From the NCBI GenBank assembly GCA_041652575.1, contig JBAZHC010000015.1, positions 1 through 64,000 of the forward strand: a stretch of DNA of 64,000 bases. Reading direction: 5' to 3'. The notes beneath the pieces are model-generated. The model made no database searches and was not told the origin of the DNA. It was given only the letters and a program-made list of their open reading frames with translations. This DNA comes from Phycisphaerae bacterium. Its GTDB lineage: Bacteria; Planctomycetota; Phycisphaerae; Sedimentisphaerales; UBA12454. Positions within the stretch are counted from its first letter, which is position 1. Every line of letters begins with the position of its first letter. The position numbers and the translations under genes are program-made. Shown here one piece after another: positions 31,601 through 41,595 of this stretch.

Positions 31601-33813
31601 CTTTTCCTTTTCTTATGTTTATTTTTATATTTTGTTTTCTTTTCGCGCCTTGGTTTTTCTTTCTGTTTTCCCTTTTTCCCGCCTGCCCGCCGAGGCTGGC
31701 CAACCGGCACAACATTCAATTGTCTTGCCGCAAGATTAACCGATACAATCTTAACCGTCAATGCCATACCTATATGAAAGATTTTCCCGCTGCCGGTGCC
31801 ATGAACGCACTGGGCGGAATGGTCGTAAACAAATTTATCGTTTCCGAGCAAATCAATCGGAATAAGCCCTTCAACGCCGAACTTGGTGCACTGAACGAAA
31901 ATCCCGAAATTCGCCAAACCGCATACTACCGTCTCCATAGTTTCCCCGAGCCGGCTCTGCATAAGCTGCAAAACTAAAACCATCCGCAGGTCGGACTCGG
32001 CGTCTTCAGCTCTTCTGTCCGTAAAGCTGATATGCCTGCCGATTTCAATAAGTTCCTCGTTCGACGGAATATCGTCATTATTTTTTTGCGCCTTGCCTTT
32101 AAGATAAAGTTCCAGCAGCCTGTGAATAAGCAAATCGGCGTACCTGCGAATCGGACTTGTAAAATGAGTGTAATGCCGCGATGCCAGTGCGTAATGCCCG
32201 ATACTCAGCGGCGAATATTCCGCACGCGCAAGCGAACGAAGAACATAAGTATTCACCGCGAAACCTGCCGGCTTATCTTTTACATAATCGATAATATTCT
32301 GCAAATCGAACCTGTTCGGATTTTTCGGCGCCGAAACGCCGAGCACCTTAAGAGTTTGGGCGAGAGTTTGCAGGCTCAGCGAATCCGGGTCAGGATGTAT
32401 CCTTCGTATAAACGGAATATCCAGACTGTCGAACAGCCTCGCCACCGCTTCGTTCGCCTCGACCATAAACATTTCTATCATCGTATGCGGATAACTGTTA
32501 TCGGCAGGGTGCGCGTCAACTACTCTGCCGGCTTTGTCAAAGACAAGTTCAATCTCCGGCATATCTAAATGCAGCATTCCTTCGCCACGGCGTCTGGTCT
32601 CGATAATTTTCGCCAGTTTCTCCATATCGTGCAAAAGCGAAACGGCTTCCGCCGGTTTTTGTGTCTTTTGTCCTTTGAGTATTTTGTCGGCTTCGGTATA
32701 TGTCAGCCTTGCCGTCGAACAAATAATACTTTCGGCAAATTCCGTTTTGAGCACCTTGCCGGACTTATCGTAAGTTATAAAAGCGGATTTCGTAAGACGT
32801 CTCTGCTGCGGCTGAAGACTGCAAACGCCGTTGCTTAGCGTCTCCGGAAGCATCGGCAGTACAAGCCCCGGCAGATAAACGCTGTTGCCTCTTTCCTTCG
32901 CTTCGACATCGAGCGGCGAACCGGGTTTTACAAAAGCGCTGACATCGGCGATATGCACGCCGAGCGTAAATGTATTATCAGGATTTTTTTCAACGCTTAT
33001 GGCGTCGTCAAAATCCTTCGAATCTTCCGGGTCGATGGTTATGATAACTTTTTTTGTCAAATCGAGCCTGTCGGAAAAATCGGACTGCTCAAAATTTCTC
33101 GCCGCCTCTCCCGCAGTTGCAAGACAATCGGAATTAAATTCGTAAGGCAGCGCGAACCGCCTGATAACGGCGTCTATTTCCGTTTTATATGTCCCGCTTT
33201 TGCCGAGCACTTCGACGATAACACCTCGCCCGTATTGCTGCGACGTCGGATAAATTATCATCTCGACAACGGCCTTGTCGCCGGGCTGAGCGTTTTTCGC
33301 CGTTATATCCTGAATCTCTATGACCTCGGTGAATTTACCGTCCGGCACAAGGTAATAGGAATCGCCTTTTCTTATCACGGCGCCTACGAAACGGTTATTC
33401 GCCCGTTGCAGAATTTCGATAATTTTCCCGCTGTATCGTGCTTCCGCCCCGCGGGGTGCTTCTTTTATCACCTTCGCGACAACCGTATCGCCCGTCATCG
33501 CCTCTGCCGTATAATCGGCAGGGATAAACAAATCGCCGTGTGAATTCTTCTCCGTCGGCGTTACAAAACCGAAACCTTTTCTCGAGCCTCTGAATGTGCC
33601 GTATATTTTCTCCGAAACATTCGGCAGCGAGACAAGATTTTTTGAGCCGATGATAACCAGTCCTTCTCCGCGGAGCTGCTCGAACGCCTCTTTGAAATTG
33701 TCGAATTCGTCCCCGCTTATTCCGAGGGACTTTGCGAAGTCGGAAAGCTTTACCGGCTTGTACTCTTTGTGACCCAGATGGGTCATTATTTTCTTTTTTA
33801 AAACATCAACCAT
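31597..33813 (-). CDS. rnr: Ribonuclease R (VacB family)
   Basis: This processive 3'-5' exoribonuclease has 738 aa. It has an N-terminal winged helix, cold-shock OB folds (KIYGTFRGSRKGFGFVTP) and the RNB catalytic core ITIDPEDSKDFDDAISVEKN with the Asp cluster. HIADVSAFVKPGSPLD, YLPGLVLPMLPETLSNGVCS and SHYTHFTSPIRRYADLLIHR follow. An S1 domain and a Lys/Arg-rich tail (KKGKQKEKPRREKKTKYKNK) complete it. The basic tail and OB domains fit RNase R better than RNase II. It overlaps the alkaline phosphatase gene by four bases. Confidence 0.95.
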   Translation of the reverse strand: MVDVLKKKIMTHLGHKEYKPVKLSDFAKSLGISGDEFDNFKEAFEQLRGEGLVIIGSKNLVSLPNVSEKIYGTFRGSRKGFGFVTPTEKNSHGDLFIPADYTAEAMTGDTVVAKVIKEAPRGAEARYSGKIIEILQRANNRFVGAVIRKGDSYYLVPDGKFTEVIEIQDITAKNAQPGDKAVVEMIIYPTSQQYGRGVIVEVLGKSGTYKTEIDAVIRRFALPYEFNSDCLATAGEAARNFEQSDFSDRLDLTKKVIITIDPEDSKDFDDAISVEKNPDNTFTLGVHIADVSAFVKPGSPLDVEAKERGNSVYLPGLVLPMLPETLSNGVCSLQPQQRRLTKSAFITYDKSGKVLKTEFAESIICSTARLTYTEADKILKGQKTQKPAEAVSLLHDMEKLAKIIETRRRGEGMLHLDMPEIELVFDKAGRVVDAHPADNSYPHTMIEMFMVEANEAVARLFDSLDIPFIRRIHPDPDSLSLQTLAQTLKVLGVSAPKNPNRFDLQNIIDYVKDKPAGFAVNTYVLRSLARAEYSPLSIGHYALASRHYTHFTSPIRRYADLLIHRLLELYLKGKAQKNNDDIPSNEELIEIGRHISFTDRRAEDAESDLRMVLVLQLMQSRLGETMETVVCGLANFGIFVQCTKFGVEGLIPIDLLGNDKFVYDHSAQCVHGTGSGKIFHIGMALTVKIVSVNLAARQLNVVPVGQPRRAGGKKGKQKEKPRREKKTKYKNKHKKRKR

Positions 33814-33832
33814 TTATTTCCCCAAAAAACAA

Positions 33833-33871
33833 AAAAACGCTATACCAATATTTCGCCGGCATAGCGTTTTT
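33833..33871 (-). terminator. Intrinsic terminator after rpsT
   Basis: AAAAACGCTAT (33833-33843) and ATAGCGTTTTT (33861-33871) form an 11-bp stem with T-tracts on both strands. It lies between rpsT and rnr and serves the rpsT transcript. Confidence 0.75.
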
Positions 33872-33907
33872 AATCCGTGTATGTCCGTGTTATAGTCCGC
33901 GTAAGTC
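33872..33907 (+). repeat. 10-nt GTG-periodic repeat
   Basis: AATCCGTGTATGTCCGTGTT with AGTCCGCGTAAGTCAGTG following; GTG or GCG recurs at ten-base spacing. It follows the terminator of rpsT. Confidence 0.5.
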
Positions 33908-33911
33908 AGTG

Positions 33912-34178
33912 TCATCCCTTAAGTTTGTTGATTTTTTTCGCCATACGCGACTTGAGTCTCGCCGCTTTCTTTTTGTGTATGGTTCCTTTCGCCGCGACCT
34001 TATCGAGCTTGCTGATGATGAGCTTGAACTGCTCGGCTGCGACTTTTTTATCTCCGCTGCTCAGCGCCGCTACAAGACCTTTAATCTGCGTTTTGACTTC
34101 GCTCTTGCGAGCGCGATTGATAGCTCTTTGTTTTACGTTCTGCCTTACTCTTTTTTTGGCCGATAATGAATGTGCCAT
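33912..34178 (-). CDS. rpsT: 30S ribosomal protein S20
   Basis: The 88-aa three-helix protein is very basic. The family start MAHSLSAKKRVRQNVKQRAI and the later THKKKAARLKSRMAKKINK-like segment (KGTIHKKKAARLKSRMAKKI) are clear. It binds 16S rRNA during early 30S assembly. A terminator follows. No frameshift or truncation seen. Confidence 0.96.
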   Translation of the reverse strand: MAHSLSAKKRVRQNVKQRAINRARKSEVKTQIKGLVAALSSGDKKVAAEQFKLIISKLDKVAAKGTIHKKKAARLKSRMAKKINKLKG

Positions 34179-34217
34179 TTGTACTCCTGATTAAAAAACT
34201 TTCTATTATTATCTCTG

Positions 34218-35612
34218 TTACTGACCGGGTTTTCTTAACCGGTCAACTCTTAACTTGACATCCTTGTATGAAAAATCGAGCTGCGCTATCCTGCGGTACA
34301 ATTCCAGGGCCTCGTCCATCTTGCCCTGCTGTTCATACGCTCTTGCCAGATTATACCGCAAATCCTTCGCGGTGTCATTGTCTTTTATTTCATAGGCTTC
34401 GATTGCTTCCCTGAAAATATCAGCCGCGTCGTTGAACCACCCCTTGACGAAGAAGCACAAACCTATCTTGTTCATAGCCACAATCTTATGTCTCGGGTCC
34501 CTCCGGGCCTCCTGAAAAAACGGAATCGCCTCGTCGTATCGCTGATTTCTTATCAGTCTGACGCCGTATTCGTATTTCAGCCGCAAATCAGTCGGATAAT
34601 TTTCCATACAAAGCCTGTAGTGCTCAAGTTCCGCTGCCAAAAGCTGTTTCGTGGCGATATCCTGCGATTCCTTCGCCTCCTGAGTCAACTGGCCCGGCTC
34701 GGCCGTTCTTGCCAGCCTGACATGCCGACGAAGCATCTTGAGTTTTATCTCGCCTGATTTTTTCTTAAACGTGAAATCCTTCGACTGCTCATAATTCTCG
34801 TTCAACAGCGCCATCGCTTCTTCATCGGTCTTATCGGCCTGAAGTTCGCTCAGCGTATCGGCAAGTCTCAACAAATTCTGCGATGTTTTTTTCGCTTCGT
34901 ATATCTGCCTCGCATCGGCAAGTGCCTGCTGACGAACATCGACGCTTTTTACCGTGGCAAGCTGCGACTGGTGTTTCTCCTGGCTTTCCCTGTCTTTGAT
35001 GGAATCCCTGAAATCGCCCTGCTGGTCGTATTTTCCCTTCTGCATCGTAAGTCTTGCCGAAAGATTTTTGAATTCGCCCGCCAGCATACCGTCGTCGGGT
35101 TTCAATTTGCAGGCATTTCCGCACGCCGATACGGCTTTGGCGTATTCCTCCATAGCCGCATAAGAATCCTTCAATAGCAGAAATGTCTGAAGGCTGGGTT
35201 TTTCGGCTGCCCTGTTTGCCTCATAAATCAAATCCGCAATCCAGAGCGCCGTCTTTTTATATCCTCCCGCCACCGCGGCGTTGAGCATCTGTTCGGCGTA
35301 TGTCAGATTATCAGGGTCCTTCGCCAGCAGAGACTCTGCGTTGAGCATATTTTCCAGTGGGGTTTTGCCGCGGGAACGCTTCATTTTTTCGAGCATCGAC
35401 GGCTTCTTGCCGCCTTTGCCCTGCCGGACAAGTGCGTTGTATCGCAGGGGTTTATGCCCCTGGTCGACCGCATCCGGCGCACGCTGGAGCCCTTCGACAT
35501 ACAAATCTATTGCATAGTCGAAGTTGTCCGTCGCCGCGACTTCTTCAGCTTCGCTGAAGAAGGCGACCGCCTTGCTCAAATCTCCGGTATTTTCTGTAAC
35601 TGCTTCTGCCAT
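34218..35612 (-). CDS. TPR-repeat protein (~464 aa)
   Basis: The central part is helical and TPR-like. The C-terminal region holds clear tetratricopeptide units: YEYGVRLIRNQRYDEAIPFF, KIGLCFFVKGWFNDAADIFR and LRYNLARAYEQQGKMDEALE. A long charged coiled region (about 200-290) separates them from N-terminal repeats beginning FSEAEEVAATDNFDYAIDLY. The ATG at 35612 (MAEAVTENTGDLSKA) is chosen because the extension to 35687 does not look family-like. It is probably a scaffold; partners unknown. It lies upstream of rpsT on the same strand. Confidence 0.7.
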   Translation of the reverse strand: MAEAVTENTGDLSKAVAFFSEAEEVAATDNFDYAIDLYVEGLQRAPDAVDQGHKPLRYNALVRQGKGGKKPSMLEKMKRSRGKTPLENMLNAESLLAKDPDNLTYAEQMLNAAVAGGYKKTALWIADLIYEANRAAEKPSLQTFLLLKDSYAAMEEYAKAVSACGNACKLKPDDGMLAGEFKNLSARLTMQKGKYDQQGDFRDSIKDRESQEKHQSQLATVKSVDVRQQALADARQIYEAKKTSQNLLRLADTLSELQADKTDEEAMALLNENYEQSKDFTFKKKSGEIKLKMLRRHVRLARTAEPGQLTQEAKESQDIATKQLLAAELEHYRLCMENYPTDLRLKYEYGVRLIRNQRYDEAIPFFQEARRDPRHKIVAMNKIGLCFFVKGWFNDAADIFREAIEAYEIKDNDTAKDLRYNLARAYEQQGKMDEALELYRRIAQLDFSYKDVKLRVDRLRKPGQ

Positions 35613-35791
35613 AACAGGCAAAATCTCTCCATTAGCTTTTCGTTCCAAGGTTCTTATAATAAAACAAGTTATATCTTTTGTCAACAACGAAGAAAGGGAG
35701 TAAATCGTACAGAATGCTTCGGCAAACAGTGAAAAATCCGCCAGTTAAGGGTAATTTATGATATATTTATGCTGGTGTTGATGGTTGTTTT

Positions 35792-38751
35792 TCACACCTG
35801 TCCGGCTGTGATATGCGAAGACTCCTCGTTTTTTCGTAATTCTTCTTCCGCCTGCCTTCTCTCGGTAACATCTCTGAAGGTGCCCATAAGATATTTCCTT
35901 CCGGATAATACTATAGGCGTTGAGTTGATATCTGCCCAGAAAATACTGCCGTCTTTTCTTTTCACAGGAATATTCTTGGCCAAAACAAACTCTTTTCGCG
36001 CCAGTCGGCCAAACTGCTCCTTAACAAATGGCAAATCCTCTTCAGGATGAATCTCCGTAATATTTAAATCCTTAATTTCCTCTGTATCATAACCTAACAT
36101 TTCGCGAATAGTTTTATTGCCCGTCAGGAAGTTCTTATTCTCTAAATCTGCTATAAGAATTCCATCGGTACTATTCTCGAATATCGTTCTGAACCTCTCC
36201 TCGGACTCGTGCAATGTCTTTTCCGCCTGTTTGCGGTCGGTAATATCACGGACTATCGCCTGAATTATAGGGTGCCCTTCGATCTCGATACAGTTAAGCG
36301 AGACTTCCGTATCTAATAACGTGCCGTCGAGCCGCATATGTGTCCACTCGAAAAACTGGGGCTTGCCTGCATACGCCGCGCTGATTTTCTCAAGTGCTTT
36401 TTCATCTGACCTTCGGCCGTCAGGCTGAGTTTCCGGCGAAAAACGAATCGGGGTTTGACCGACAATCTGCTCCCGCGCAACACCGAACATTTCAAGTGTG
36501 CGCTCGTTGCAGTCCGTAAAGTATTCTTTCTCCATCAAAAAAATAGCGTCGTTCGCCTGCTCAAAGAGTGCATGGTACCGTTTATTGTTGTTCAGCAGCG
36601 TCTCCTCCGCCTGTTTCTGCTCGGTAACATCATCGTAAATAGCAACCACTTCCCCCGAAGGTAATTTATAAATATAGTTTTCTCTCCAGCCGGAAATCCT
36701 CTCGTCCTTGTATAGACCGACCGGAAAACGCTCGGCGACTCCTGTGCGGTATACACGCTGCAATACTTCTAAAATCCCGAATTCCTTTACTCCCGGAAAA
36801 ACCTCCGTTATTCTTCTTCCTATAATCTGTTTTTTATCTATCTTTTCGATATCCAGAAGGGCCTTGTTGCAGCTATTAAAAATAAAATTCTCCCCGTCTT
36901 TTTCAGCCTTATACATCGCCACTGCGCTGCTCATATTCTCAAACAGCCCCCTGAACCTTGCTTCGTTGTCCCTGAGAAATTCTTCCGTCCGCCTCCGTTC
37001 GGTAATATCGCGTATTATCCCGACGATGCCGATTATTGCCCGCTGCTGTTGCGGTGGGGAGTGTAAGCGCTGATTATCCAGCCTGTCTTTCCTGTCTTGG
37101 GACATCGATACACCGCATCAGGGGTAGATACCTTTTCACCGGCCAGTGCCCGAAGAAGAAGTTTATGTATGCCCTGTTCCCGAAGATGAGGAAATAGCTC
37201 CAGCGCGTTTCTGCCGACGACTTCTTCCTTTTTCATCGCGGTCATATTTTCCATGAATGCGTTCCATTCGAGATACCGCAATTGAGTATCGTAAACAACC
37301 ACGCCTACGCTCGCGTTTGTGATTATCTCCTGGTTAAACCGCAAAGCGTCCTGTAATTGAGTGCTGGATTTCCTGCGAAGTTCCTCCATCAGTTTCCGCC
37401 TGGTAATATCTCTTATAAAATGTACTGTTTCGATTATTTTCCCGTCATCATCGAACACAGGATGGGTGGATATTTCCAAATGTTTCCTAAGGGCCTCGTA
37501 ATAAACTTCTATCGAGGCCGGCTCACCGGTTAACAGAGTTTTTCTCATGGGACAATTCTCAGGCGGTTCCTTGGTCCCGTGTATCAGTTCACAGCATCGC
37601 TTGCCGAGAAGTTCTTCCGGCCGTTTCCTGAATACATCCGCAAATGCTTTATTGACCATCTTAAGTTTCAGGTCTTTATCGACAATCGAAACCATATCGC
37701 CAATGGCGTCGAACGTCTTATTCCACTCTTTGTTTTCATCATATTTTTGACGGTAAAGGCTCGCGATTCGACGCTTCCAGACAAAACCAACACTTGCTCC
37801 TGCGCCAGTCAGCAGAACACCGATGAAAACTATAATCGTCCACTGCCTTTGCTTTAAAGGTGCGTATATTTCAGATTCATCTATCTTGCTGATAAGAAAC
37901 CACGGCGAATCAGGCACTGCCCGGACATCCGCTATTACCGGCTTGTCCTGGTAATCAAGTCCGCTTACTATGCCTTCGTGCCCCAAAATCGCTTTAGCCG
38001 CAGGCAAATCCCCATCCTCTATGGAACGCTTCAGCGTAAGTGCCGGACCTTTTTGAAACTTCAGTTCATTCAAAAATTGAACGCTATTCCCATCCCTGCG
38101 GACAAGCAGCGTCTCTGCCGTCATACTCGGTATCGGCCAGTTTTCGATATATGGGTATATACAGTTCTTCGGGTTAATCCGAATCGCTACAACACCTGTC
38201 ATTTTGCCGCTGCTTTTCTCCAGAATGGGAACAAGAACCTTCAGATAGACCTGCTTGTTTTCTTCGTTCCAGTAAAAATCCTCAAAAGCAATTTGGCCTG
38301 ACTGTAAAACCTTCGATGTCTCTTCGGAAATATAGGAAACGGGCCGTTCGGCTCCGTCCGGAGGAACTATCATTTTCTTGTGATACTGCCCATCCAGCAG
38401 CATCAGTTTGTCATACTGGTAAGCTGACTGAGTATTTCTCAGCCACTCTTTAATCTGCTCTTGCGCATCTGCGTCATTGGCGTTGTTAAAGTACCTGCTT
38501 ACCAGAGCCGAGAAAGATGTGTTCCTGTAAAAAACTTTGCCGTCTTCCAGGTAGTCCTTCCTGAAATGCGACAGCACCTCCGCTTTCATTTTGCCGATAG
38601 CCGACAATTGGTCTTCTATCTCGGCCTTGTATTGTGCCTTGTAATTGAAATAATAGATACAGCCGGCGGTGATTATGCCCGCTGACATTATTACAAATAT
38701 TGCGACAACTGCACAAGGCAATGCTTTATTTTTGGGGACTAATTTACCCAT
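35792..38751 (-). pseudogene. Multi-PAS membrane sensor, broken by a one-base frameshift
   Basis: Two frames form one gene. The first (38751 to 37033) has a transmembrane helix (about 12-33), an exported Cache-like sensor domain (34-305), a second helix (308-330) and two PAS domains. It stops within the second PAS domain after HRNSSGQ. The other frame continues at once with IIGIVGIIRDITERRRTEEF and three more PAS domains, each ending in a D(V/I)T(E/D)(R/Q) PAC motif. One A missing near 37033-37038 explains the break. After the last PAS the product ends at ESSHITAGQV: no kinase, GGDEF or EAL domain is present. Sequencing error is possible. Confidence 0.75.
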
Positions 38752-39034
38752 AACTGAATATCCGCGTTTTACTTCTGCAAAAAATATTTTTGATTTGTGT
38801 TATCGTCCCCAAAGGTGCCGTGCTTTATACTAAGTTTTATCGTCTATTTTTATCAGGATTATATTTTCTTAACTGTCTTTCTTCGTAATAAGTTAAATGT
38901 TCTTTCTTCCCGTCGTTGGAACTCTTTTTATCAGACCTTTTGCGCAAAAACATTCAATATGTGCCATATTTACACGCCCACGTCCAATAACATCTTACCC
39001 CCACAAGCCCGCTAATTTGGTTAGTTTAATATGG
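38752..39034. other. Intergenic region without recognised gene
   Basis: Short frames exist but have no family resemblance or ribosome binding sites. The region is AT-rich and precedes the REP element at 39035. Confidence 0.4.
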
Positions 39035-39095
39035 TTAGCCCCCGGACCTGCTTGTCCGTCCGTAGATTTATCGAAGGCGGATGCCGGGGGGTTTA
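39035..39095 (-). repeat. REP-like hairpin, reverse orientation, long loop
   Basis: TTAGCCCCCGG and CCGGGGGG-TTTA pair across a loop that contains an additional partial stem (GTCCGTCCG/CGAAGGCGGAT region). It matches the reverse complement of the GGGGCTAA family. Confidence 0.6.
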
Positions 39096-39152
39096 AAATT
39101 ATTCAGCCCAGGAATTTTTATCCGCCGCAAAGGGTGTTGCCGGGATTAGTTT

Positions 39153-39270
39153 GCTTTAAGGCGAAATCCCTTAGGGATAAAATTTGAAATGATGTGCCGA
39201 CGTCAAGCTCGCTTGTAAGTAAGGCACACGTTTTAAATTTTATAGTGTTCGTAGAACACCGCCTTAAAGC
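39153..39270. repeat. Imperfect palindromic element, ~118 bp (copy 2)
   Basis: Outer arms are GCTTTAAGGCG (39153-39163) and CGCCTTAAAGC (39260-39270). The inner arm ATAAAATTTGAAATGATGTG (from 39177) pairs with GGCACACGTTTTAAATTTTA (from 39223). The loop CGTCAAGCTCGCTTGTAAGT is nearly the reverse complement of the loop in the element at 4328-4450. A small hairpin GTGTTC/GAACAC occurs at 39245-39258. Non-coding. Confidence 0.65.
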
Positions 39271-39274
39271 AATA

Positions 39275-39303
39275 GCTCTGTGCTCTCTGTGAACTCTGTG
39301 GCT
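39275..39303 (+). repeat. 9-nt GTG-periodic repeat (CTCTGTG type)
   Basis: Three CTCTGTG-like units (GCTCTGTGC, TCTCTGTGA, ACTCTGTGG) are followed by CT. A 10-nt type (CCGCGTTAATCTGTGTCTAA) and further units follow to about 39385. Confidence 0.6.
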
Positions 39304-39449
39304 AATAAAACTATGTCTATCCGCGTTAATCTGTGTCTAAATCCTCTGTGGCTCGGTGGTGAAATTAATTGGTGATTCGTGGTTAAAAACAAGCCCCGTC
39401 AAAAGGCGGCTCCTCAATTTAACATTAAAAAATAAAAACTAAAAATTAT

Positions 39450-39475
39450 CTTCGTGCCTTAGTGACTTAGTGCCT
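39450..39475 (+). repeat. 8-nt GTG-periodic repeat
   Basis: CTTCGTGC, CTTAGTGA and CTTAGTGC are followed by CTA. It lies 63 bases before the PEGA lipoprotein start, in the sense direction. Confidence 0.6.
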
Positions 39476-39537
39476 ATTGACAATCCTTGCTGTTTAGCCG
39501 ATAATCAGCTTCTTAAAGTTTAATTTAGGAGATGATT

Positions 39538-39969
39538 ATGTCAGTAAGGAAACTGTCCGCTATTGCACTGATGGCCTTTTTCGGCCTGATTTGTTTATGT
39601 TCCGGCTGTGTCGAAAGAAAGCTTACCATAACAACCGAACCTTCCGGCGCTCTCGTCTCGCTAAACGATGAGCAAATCGGAACATCGCCTGTTACCGTTG
39701 GTTTCGAATGGTATGGCGATTACAGCGTCAGCATTTCGAAGGATGGCTATCAAACCTTAAAAACTCACAGGGACCTCAAGCGTCCGTTGCGTGACAGGTT
39801 TCCATTTGATTTATTTGACGATATATTCAGCAAAAGAATTGACGAATACAGTTGGTCGTTCAAGCTCGACGCTTCTAAGCCGCAGGACAAGGACAAGCTT
39901 GTGGACGATGCTATGAAGATGCAGAAGCAAACTGCTGAAGAGTTAGCAAAACCGGTCAGGACAAAATAA
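39538..39969 (+). CDS. PEGA-domain lipoprotein (143 aa)
   Basis: The signal peptide ends at a lipobox (LCSGC). A PEGA repeat follows at once: VERKLTITTEPSGALVSLND, then EQIGTSPVTVGFEWYGDYSV and SISKDGYQTLK. PEGA domains are surface-layer-like beta modules of unknown binding. The C-terminal part is charged and probably helical. AGGAG at 39527-39531 spaces well to the ATG at 39538, not to the ATG at 39532. Confidence 0.85.
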   Translation: MSVRKLSAIALMAFFGLICLCSGCVERKLTITTEPSGALVSLNDEQIGTSPVTVGFEWYGDYSVSISKDGYQTLKTHRDLKRPLRDRFPFDLFDDIFSKRIDEYSWSFKLDASKPQDKDKLVDDAMKMQKQTAEELAKPVRTK

Positions 39970-40012
39970 ACTTCCGGTTCTATCGGGTATTTCTAATAGG
40001 GCATAAAAACAA

Positions 40013-40038
40013 AAAAGGCCGTTTTACCACGGCCTTTT
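40013..40038. terminator. Bidirectional intrinsic terminator between PEGA gene and csrA
   Basis: AAAAGGCCGT and ACGGCCTTTT form a 10-bp stem with a TTTACC-type loop and T-tracts on both sides. The flanking genes converge on it. Confidence 0.85.
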
Positions 40039-40074
40039 CTTTTGCTGTTCGTTCCCAGGTCCTTGTAGGGGATT

Positions 40075-40287
40075 TTAGCTTGGTGACGGCTCAGGATGAT
40101 TTTTCACAGGTTTTTGACCTGCTTTTTCTTCCTGAATAGCCACATATACTTCTTTTCTGTGAACGGATATTGTCTTGGGCGCGGTGATGCCAAGTCGAAC
40201 CTTGTCGCCCCGTACGTCAACGATGACGATCTCCACATCGTCGCCAATCATTATCGACTCATTTCTCTGTCTGCTAAGTACCAACAT
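40075..40287 (-). CDS. csrA: Carbon storage regulator CsrA
   Basis: This RNA-binding post-transcriptional regulator has 70 aa. MLVLSRQRNESIMIGDDVEI, VDVRGDKVRLGITAPKTISV and HRKEVYVAIQEE are all present, including the RNA-contacting residues near L4/R6 and the conserved R in VHRKEVY. A short Pro-rich tail follows the usual end. It binds GGA motifs in mRNA leaders. No FliW gene is visible in the window. Confidence 0.95.
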   Translation of the reverse strand: MLVLSRQRNESIMIGDDVEIVIVDVRGDKVRLGITAPKTISVHRKEVYVAIQEEKAGQKPVKNHPEPSPS

Positions 40288-40571
40288 TTCCCGGCACTCC
40301 TTTCTGCGGTTCCAGGATGTATTCCTGTCTTATATACTACGAAAAATCCCGAGCCTCTGTTTAACTCCCGGGACGGATAAACCTGATATTTTTTGTTCTA
40401 AAAGATCCATTATCCAACAGCTCATTATCCAAAATGCTGTCCTCTGTATCATTTCGGCAATTAAGACAAGGGTAAATACTAATTTTTTATCTTTTTTTTA
40501 AAGTTTAGATATGAATATAAGTGGTTTGAAATGAAAGGCTTATGCGTGATAAATGCGTTAGGACCTATAAC

Positions 40572-41474
40572 TCAGCTCTCGTAAAGCCGCCAAATGCGAT
40601 ACCTGACAGCCAGCCAATACCCCCAAACAGCCCCAATACAACCAAAGGCGACCATTTGAATCGGCAAAACCGAAGCCACCGGCTTGATAAAAAAGACCGC
40701 CGGGAAGGTATTAACAAGATATTCCATAGCAGATTTTTGACTGTAAATAACTGTAGAAACAAAACTTAACACTGCCGAGGCCGCCCCAGACCATAAAAAC
40801 GATGCGCCCATAAAGAGTTTGGCTAAAAACCCGCAAGACATAAAGGCAATCGTAACACCAAAGGCTATCTGAAGATTCGCCGGCTGGCCCGCTACCCGTC
40901 CCAATTTGGAATCGGGATAACTTATATCGCCGGCAAAAATATTGATAAGCAAATTCCCGACAATGACCGTACCAACAACCGCAATTAAAATCGCCAGCGC
41001 CGGCGGCATCTTGAAATGAGCATCATATTTGTCCGGCAGCTCAACAGGCTTTCTCCTGAGCAGCTTATCGGCGGCCAAAGCACCGGCTAAACAACAGCCC
41101 GCCATTACCAGCCAGACGAACGCCTCGAACCGAAGCGCCGAATATGCCGTTAACCTGTCCTGTACGGCAGGGGCGGCCTGAAAGAGCGTTGACATCGCAG
41201 CGCTTTTCAATCCCCAATACGCCATACCGGCAGGGGCGGCAAGGATTCCTATCTGTGCGCCGTAAGGCGTGCAAAGTGCCGAAGCGATGAAACCGGCGGC
41301 AAGTGAAAGGAAAGCAAAAATCAGTAAATCCTGTGCGCTGACAGCTCCGTTTAGAATCGCGAAAACGCCGGCGGCAGGGGGACTGATTCGAGAGGCAGGC
41401 AAAAGGCCGAGCAGTACAACGCCGATTGCAAATGCCGCGATGATTCTAATTCTCATTAACCAGGATAGTTCCAT
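40572..41474 (-). CDS. Polytopic membrane protein (300 aa), unknown
   Basis: About seven to eight hydrophobic helices can be traced (for example IIAAFAIGVVLLGLLPASRI, DLLIFAFLSLAAGFIASALC, ALAILIAVVGTVIVGNLLIN). No transporter or enzyme motif is recognised. It lies alone, with a minus-strand copy of the 8-nt GTG-type repeat (41492-41515) just upstream of its start. Confidence 0.65.
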   Translation of the reverse strand: MELSWLMRIRIIAAFAIGVVLLGLLPASRISPPAAGVFAILNGAVSAQDLLIFAFLSLAAGFIASALCTPYGAQIGILAAPAGMAYWGLKSAAMSTLFQAAPAVQDRLTAYSALRFEAFVWLVMAGCCLAGALAADKLLRRKPVELPDKYDAHFKMPPALAILIAVVGTVIVGNLLINIFAGDISYPDSKLGRVAGQPANLQIAFGVTIAFMSCGFLAKLFMGASFLWSGAASAVLSFVSTVIYSQKSAMEYLVNTFPAVFFIKPVASVLPIQMVAFGCIGAVWGYWLAVRYRIWRLYES

Positions 41475-41491
41475 AGGCAGGTATTTTAGCC

Positions 41492-41515
41492 GCTAAGGCA
41501 CAAAGACACAAAGCG
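41492..41515 (-). repeat. 8-nt GTG-periodic repeat upstream of membrane-protein gene
   Basis: Minus strand reads CGCTTTGTGTCTTTGTGCCT then TAGC, with three 8-nt units, 18 bases before the start codon. Confidence 0.55.
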
Positions 41516-41595
41516 AATTTTGAATTTTTAATTCTTAATTTTTAATTGAGGAGTCCGCCTTTGGCGGATAAATCTCGTGAATCGTCCCGATACGG

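Noticed and set aside
38797..39187. Short plus-strand frames between the PAS sensor and the PEGA gene
   Set aside because: No ribosome binding site or family resemblance; they run through REP and periodic repeat sequence.
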